Shown here: positions 60,839 to 64,000 of the stretch, piece by piece
Numbering within the stretch: the stretch's first letter is position 1
Layout: each line of letters opens with the position of its first letter
DNA from: Paenibacillus mellifer
GTDB lineage: Bacteria; Bacillota; Bacilli; Paenibacillales; Paenibacillaceae
Assembly (NCBI RefSeq): GCF_023195895.1
Contig: NZ_JALPRK010000013.1
Location: forward strand, 1-64,000
DNA length: 64,000 nucleotides
Reading direction: 5' to 3'
The notes under the pieces: generated by a model
What the model saw: the letters and a program-made list of their open reading frames with translations, nothing else
The model's database searches: none
Told to the model about the DNA's origin: nothing
Translations under genes and position numbers: made by a program

Positions 60839-61671
60839 ATATCGCTTTTTCCCCTTGCCCTAACGATACCTTTGTGTTCCATGCCTGGGTGCATGGTTTA
60901 ATTCCCGGTGCGCCCGAGCTGGACGTCACTTATGCAGATATTGATATCACGAACGGGTGGGCGGCTTCCGGCACCGGGCCTGAGGTGCTGAAAATCTCCT
61001 ACGCCGCCCTTCCTTGGGTGTTGGACGAGTACGCGCTTCTCCCTTGCGGCGGGGCACTAGGCCGGGGCTGCGGACCGCTGGTTTTGACGGCAGGCGCAGC
61101 CTCACCTTCCTCCCTGTCGGGTCGCCGCGTTGCGGTTCCCAGCGAACGGTCCACCGCCTATCTGCTGTTCCGGCTATGGGCAGCGCAGCATGTTCCCGGC
61201 GGAATCGGCGAGATCCTCGTTATGCCGTTCGATGAAATCATGCCAGCTGTGAAGCGCGGCGACATCGACGCCGGCCTGGTGATCCATGAAGCCCGCTTCA
61301 CCTATCAAAATTATGGGCTGAACCTGCTTCAGGACCTGGGGAACTGGTGGGAAGCCGACACGGGTTTGCCCATCCCGCTTGGCGCCATCATTGCCCGTCG
61401 TTCGCTAGATCTTGCCGCGATTGCCCGCTGGACGCGGGAATCCGTGGAATACGCCTGGGCACACCCGGACGCTTCGGCCGCTTATGTATTGAGCCATGCG
61501 CAGGAGATGTCGCCCGAGGTCACGCAAGCACATATCGGACTGTACGTTAACCCGTACACGGCCGATTTAGGCGATGACGGATACGCGGCGATCCGCGGGC
61601 TGCTGGATCGGGCGGCTGCCGAAGGATTGGTGCCGAAGATCGATCCGGCCAAGCTGAAAACTAGCTGGTAA
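60835..61671 (+). CDS. mqnD: 1,4-dihydroxy-6-naphthoate synthase MqnD
   Basis: 278 residues with the periplasmic-binding-like fold of MqnA/MqnD: NIAFSPCPNDTFVFHAWVHG, YADIDITNGWA, KISYAALPWVLDEYALLPCGGALGRGCGPL, DAGLVIHEARFTYQNYGL and LGNWWEADTGLPIPLGAI. These are MqnD rather than MqnA features. It converts cyclic dehypoxanthine futalosine to dihydroxynaphthoate. Translationally coupled to mqnB (ATGA overlap). MqnA, MqnE and MqnC are not in the window. Confidence 0.93.
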   Translation: MNIAFSPCPNDTFVFHAWVHGLIPGAPELDVTYADIDITNGWAASGTGPEVLKISYAALPWVLDEYALLPCGGALGRGCGPLVLTAGAASPSSLSGRRVAVPSERSTAYLLFRLWAAQHVPGGIGEILVMPFDEIMPAVKRGDIDAGLVIHEARFTYQNYGLNLLQDLGNWWEADTGLPIPLGAIIARRSLDLAAIARWTRESVEYAWAHPDASAAYVLSHAQEMSPEVTQAHIGLYVNPYTADLGDDGYAAIRGLLDRAAAEGLVPKIDPAKLKTSW

Positions 61672-61692
61672 GCTAGCCGTTACTGTTTCGGA

Positions 61693-61880
61693 ATAGCGTG
61701 TCATAGTAACGCTATCGAAGGATTGATCTGATTTTTGCGCAAAGATAGCGATGTTTCATCACCTTATTTATCGAAACCACAGTTAAAATCCACCCTTTTC
61801 CGAAATTACAAGATGATTTCTTCACTCTATTTTTCGCCAAAGTCTGGATTTTTCGCAAATAGCGTTACGATATCACCTTA
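61693..61880. repeat. Intergenic repeats: imperfect direct repeats plus inverted repeat
   Basis: Two related blocks about 115 bp apart (about 61731-61766 and 61849-61880) share TTTTT, CGCAAA, TAGCG and ATCACCTTA, and the AGTTAAAATCC/AATTAAAATCC stretches recur nearby. ATAGCGT and ACGCTAT form an inverted repeat at 61693-61715. The 61672-61905 region has no gene and looks like a small interspersed repeat element. Confidence 0.5.
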
Positions 61881-61905
61881 ACTGGAATTAAAATCCGGGT
61901 AAACT

Positions 61906-61935
61906 AAAAGGAGCCGATTTCGGCTCCTTCTTTGC
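61906..61935. terminator. Bidirectional terminator
   Basis: AAGGAGCCGA-TTT-CGGCTCCTT hairpin; flanks are TCTTT on the plus strand and TTAG on the minus strand. Confidence 0.75.
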
Positions 61936-61951
61936 TACTATTCTCGTAACC

Positions 61952-62836
61952 TTACGCCCCACCGCCGAACCGTTTGCGATACCCGCACTTCCGGCATAGC
62001 TCCTCCACCGCTTCGCGCCGGGAGAACCCATCGTAGAGTCGGTTCGCTCGCTCACCTTCCACAATCTCCGAGAATGGTGTCTGATACACATTCCCAAGGT
62101 TAATAACGCCTTCCCCATCCAGACAGCATGGGATCACCGTTCCATCCACTAAAATCCCGGCCTGGTTGCGCAAAGCATGGCAGAAGCCCTTTCCATCATC
62201 CTCCGGCGCCCGCAGATCCGGCCATTCAAATTCATGATCCTGGTTAAGATATATCCGCTCGGCTAACCTAACGCCGCTTCCGGGCATAACTTTCTCCTCG
62301 ATACGGTAATCGAGGTTGAATTCTTGTTCGATGATTTCAAGGGTCTCACGATTGCGCATGCACTGGAGGTTCGTTTCATTGTCCTGGGTCAAATTCCATA
62401 GACGGAAGGAAACAATGAGATCCGATGAAGCTACCGCTTCCCGGACGAAAGATAACACGCTCTTCAGGTAACCTTCCCGGTCGGTTGAGCCTTCATGTCC
62501 GTCAAAGCTATGCAGCGAGAAATTCATCTGCCGCAGCGCCAGCTTGCCCAGCAGCTTATGGCGAACTTTGGGAAGCAGCGTACCGTTGGTTGTAATGTTC
62601 ACCTTAAAACCTTTTTCATGGCTGATATCGAGCAACTGGTCGATCTTGGGATGCAGCAATGGCTCGCCTTTTACGTGAAAATAAATATAGTCCGTATGCG
62701 GCTTGATGTCGTCCAGAATCTTGCGAAAATCCTCAATTTTGATAAACTGCGCCTGACGATGGGTCGGCGGACAGAAACTGCAGGCCAAGTTGCAGATACT
62801 GGTCGTTTCAATGTAGAACTTTTTAAACTTTTTCAT
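61952..62836 (-). CDS. Radical SAM protein with SPASM-like C-terminal domain
   Basis: 294 residues. The [4Fe-4S]/SAM motif CNLACSFC (Cys15, 19, 22) is followed by KGEPLLHP and NITTNGTLL, typical radical SAM core strands. The C-terminal part has GFCHALRNQAGILVDGTVIPCCLDGEGVINLGN and CRKCGYRKRFGG, i.e. SPASM-like cysteines for a further cluster. No precursor peptide gene was found nearby, so a peptide-maturase role is unsupported. It lies 57 nt after fosB on the same strand and may share its transcript. The ribosome site (TAGGT) is weak. Confidence 0.88.
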   Translation of the reverse strand: MKKFKKFYIETTSICNLACSFCPPTHRQAQFIKIEDFRKILDDIKPHTDYIYFHVKGEPLLHPKIDQLLDISHEKGFKVNITTNGTLLPKVRHKLLGKLALRQMNFSLHSFDGHEGSTDREGYLKSVLSFVREAVASSDLIVSFRLWNLTQDNETNLQCMRNRETLEIIEQEFNLDYRIEEKVMPGSGVRLAERIYLNQDHEFEWPDLRAPEDDGKGFCHALRNQAGILVDGTVIPCCLDGEGVINLGNVYQTPFSEIVEGERANRLYDGFSRREAVEELCRKCGYRKRFGGGA

Positions 62837-62893
62837 GGTGACCTACTTTGTTAAAATTTTTAGTTTATGTCCTATTCTATCAATTTATCGGGA

Positions 62894-63310
62894 TCAATAA
62901 AAGTGCATGTGATCTTTCTCCGCTTTATAGTAATCTAATCGGTCCTTTAGCGTGCCGGTGTGGAATTCGAACATACGCCCATCGGGGTCCAAAAAATAAA
63001 TCGACTTCTGATCCCGAAGGTCTCTCTCGCGTCCCGGCAGCATTTCAACGTTCAATTCCCGAAGACGATTCATGTAAGCCGCGAAATCCCTCTCCTCGAT
63101 CGTAAAAGCGATATGGGTATAGGTACGATACTCCTTACTGCGTGGAATGTCCTCCTGATTCAGTGCAATCCATAGCCCGTCCAAGTCAAAATAGGCCAGC
63201 TTGCGGCCTTTAACTAAAGGGATTGCCCCAAAGACTTGCTCATAAAACGCCGTGGATCGATCCAAATCGGATACGGAAAAACAGAAATGATTAATGCCCT
63301 TAACCTTCAA
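62894..63310 (-). CDS. fosB: Metallothiol transferase FosB (fosfomycin resistance)
   Basis: 138 residues of the vicinal oxygen chelate fold. Metal ligands His8, His66 and Glu115 are in place, with Cys10 as in other FosB proteins; LVKGRKLAYFDLDGLWIAL, RDQKSIYFLDPDGRMFEFHTGTLKDRLDYY is nearly the B. subtilis sequence. It opens the fosfomycin epoxide with bacillithiol or cysteine. Start is TTG at 63310, six nt after GGGGGG; no closer ATG fits. It begins only 14 nt after the collagen-like gene. Confidence 0.93.
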   Translation of the reverse strand: MKVKGINHFCFSVSDLDRSTAFYEQVFGAIPLVKGRKLAYFDLDGLWIALNQEDIPRSKEYRTYTHIAFTIEERDFAAYMNRLRELNVEMLPGRERDLRDQKSIYFLDPDGRMFEFHTGTLKDRLDYYKAEKDHMHFY

Positions 63311-63324
63311 CCGAATCCCCCCTA

Positions 63325-63984
63325 TCAACTTATGGCTTGGGCGGTAATTTGCACGTTTTCCAGAATAATCGGCGTGCCTGCGACTATCATATCCTGACCC
63401 AGCTCCAACGTCAAAGACTCGGGCGCCAACGTGTACAACCGACCTTCCTGCATCATGCCGTTGATGAAGAGATTAGCGTAGGAGCCCGCGCCGGTTCCGG
63501 CAAAAGCCAACGGCTGGCTGCCCTTATCATCCGTAAACTGATTGGCGGGAATGTCGACGGTTCCGGTCAAATCGGCTGGAGGCGCATAAAAGTAGCGATA
63601 CACAACGGTACTCACAAGAATGGCGCCCACAGCGGGTCCAGGCGGCCCTTGCGGTCCCTCGGGACCTACTGGGCCGGTCGCCCCCGGCGCGCCTTGCGGT
63701 CCCTCGGGACCTACTGGGCCGGTCGCCCCCGGCGCGCCCCTCATCTCGGCCAAGGATATTTCTCTACCGTGCGTGTCCGGGATTAGCCCTGTCGCGGGGG
63801 CCTGGCGTTCTATCCGTCGCAGCTCCTTGCGACAGCGCTCCAGAAGCCGCGCGGATCGACGGAGCTGTTTCCGCGGAGCGGACACGCTTCCCTTCTTCCG
63901 GCGGCGGCGTCCCCTTGCTGGGCATTTCTTTCCCTTTTTAGTCGCAGCCCTCCGTTGATGAACACCAATAGCCCCAACAAACAC
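63325..63984 (-). CDS. Collagen-like repeat protein with DUF4183 domain (5' end uncertain, may cross the window edge)
   Basis: 219 residues from a GTG at 63984, but the frame stays open to base 64000, so the true start may lie outside; an internal GTG after AGAAGGGAA is another option. Residues 1-65 are extremely Arg/Lys-rich, then come Gly-X-Y triplets (about 83-118, [15 protein letters not shown] repeated) and a C-terminal DUF4183 domain (about 125-215: [38 protein letters not shown]). Similar proteins are spore-surface or exosporium filaments in Bacillales; no signal peptide is seen in this part. Confidence 0.8.
   Translation of the reverse strand: MFVGAIGVHQRRAATKKGKKCPARGRRRRKKGSVSAPRKQLRRSARLLERCRKELRRIERQAPATGLIPDTHGREISLAEMRGAPGATGPVGPEGPQGAPGATGPVGPEGPQGPPGPAVGAILVSTVVYRYFYAPPADLTGTVDIPANQFTDDKGSQPLAFAGTGAGSYANLFINGMMQEGRLYTLAPESLTLELGQDMIVAGTPIILENVQITAQAIS
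63649..63738 (-). repeat. Two perfect 45-bp tandem repeats within the collagen-like region
   Basis: Copies at 63649-63693 and 63694-63738 are identical and each encodes 15 residues (five Gly-X-Y triplets). Exact identity implies recent duplication or ongoing length variation. Confidence 0.95.
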
Positions 63985-64000
63985 CTCTTGTTCAGTCCCC

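Noticed and set aside
61952..63328. A RiPP cluster built on the radical SAM/SPASM protein
   Set aside because: No short precursor gene, RRE domain, peptidase or transporter lies next to it; fosB is an ordinary resistance enzyme.

Overview
The window looks like a chromosomal stretch of a spore-forming, moderately GC-rich member of the Bacillales, most likely Paenibacillus or a close relative (Paenibacillaceae). The grounds are two complete gerA-type germination operons, an alpha/beta-type SASP, a CotF-type coat protein, a YheC/D-type ATP-grasp protein, a CotSA-like glycosyltransferase, strong AGGAGG ribosome binding sites, Bacillus-type FadR, Fur and cre sites, frequent TTG/GTG starts, and an rRNA leader of the Paenibacillus type. 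No phage, insertion sequence, tRNA or CRISPR array was seen. Most genes are ordinary chromosomal genes with dense operons.

Layout. 1-540: leader and four tandem promoters of an rRNA operon that runs off the left edge on the minus strand. 541-9918: coat protein, a cysteine-rich MarR regulator, an acyl-CoA synthetase, a two-gene sulfolipid cassette (sqdB-sqdX), an M29 aminopeptidase, a MerR/TipAS regulator with its own 19-bp-spacer promoter, glutaminase and a SASP. 10065-13971: first ger operon (AB-AA-AC). 14083-18206: YitT protein and a Fur-controlled siderophore uptake locus (binding protein divergent from two permeases, no ATPase). 18366-21006: an ABC-2 exporter of three genes. 21210-25965: an ABC exporter/two-component operon headed by a secreted Met/His-rich protein, with three 11-bp-spaced direct repeats upstream that look like the response-regulator site. 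26120-33506: GDPD plus FHA/winged-helix regulator, SNF2 helicase, secreted GH8-CBM32 enzyme, and a 58-residue small protein behind a sigma-B-like promoter. 33648-42413: dienoyl-CoA-reductase-like SDR, second ger operon (AA-AC-AB), MarR-MFS operon, ATP-grasp and GT4 spore-surface candidates.

42498-55061 is a complete fatty-acid beta-oxidation locus. A minus-strand operon fadF-fadN-fadA-fadE-lcf-thioesterase faces fadR-etfB-etfA. The two promoters share one -35 element. A cre site lies just downstream of the fadF start, and a FadR operator just downstream of the fadR start. Acyl-CoA dehydrogenase electrons would pass through EtfBA to the membrane Fe-S protein FadF and on to menaquinone. Two genes of the futalosine route to menaquinone (mqnB-mqnD) lie 6 kb further on.

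55111-64000: a 60-residue protein, an SgrR-like regulator, a nitroreductase, a guanidine-I (ykkC) riboswitch with terminator controlling a YkkC/YkkD SMR pair, NamA, mqnB-mqnD, a repeat-bearing intergenic region, a radical SAM protein, FosB, and a collagen-like DUF4183 protein at the right edge. The most unusual points are the SQDG cassette in a Gram-positive spore former, the layered control of the beta-oxidation locus, the Met/His-rich protein with its ABC/two-component module, and the duplicated rRNA promoter block.
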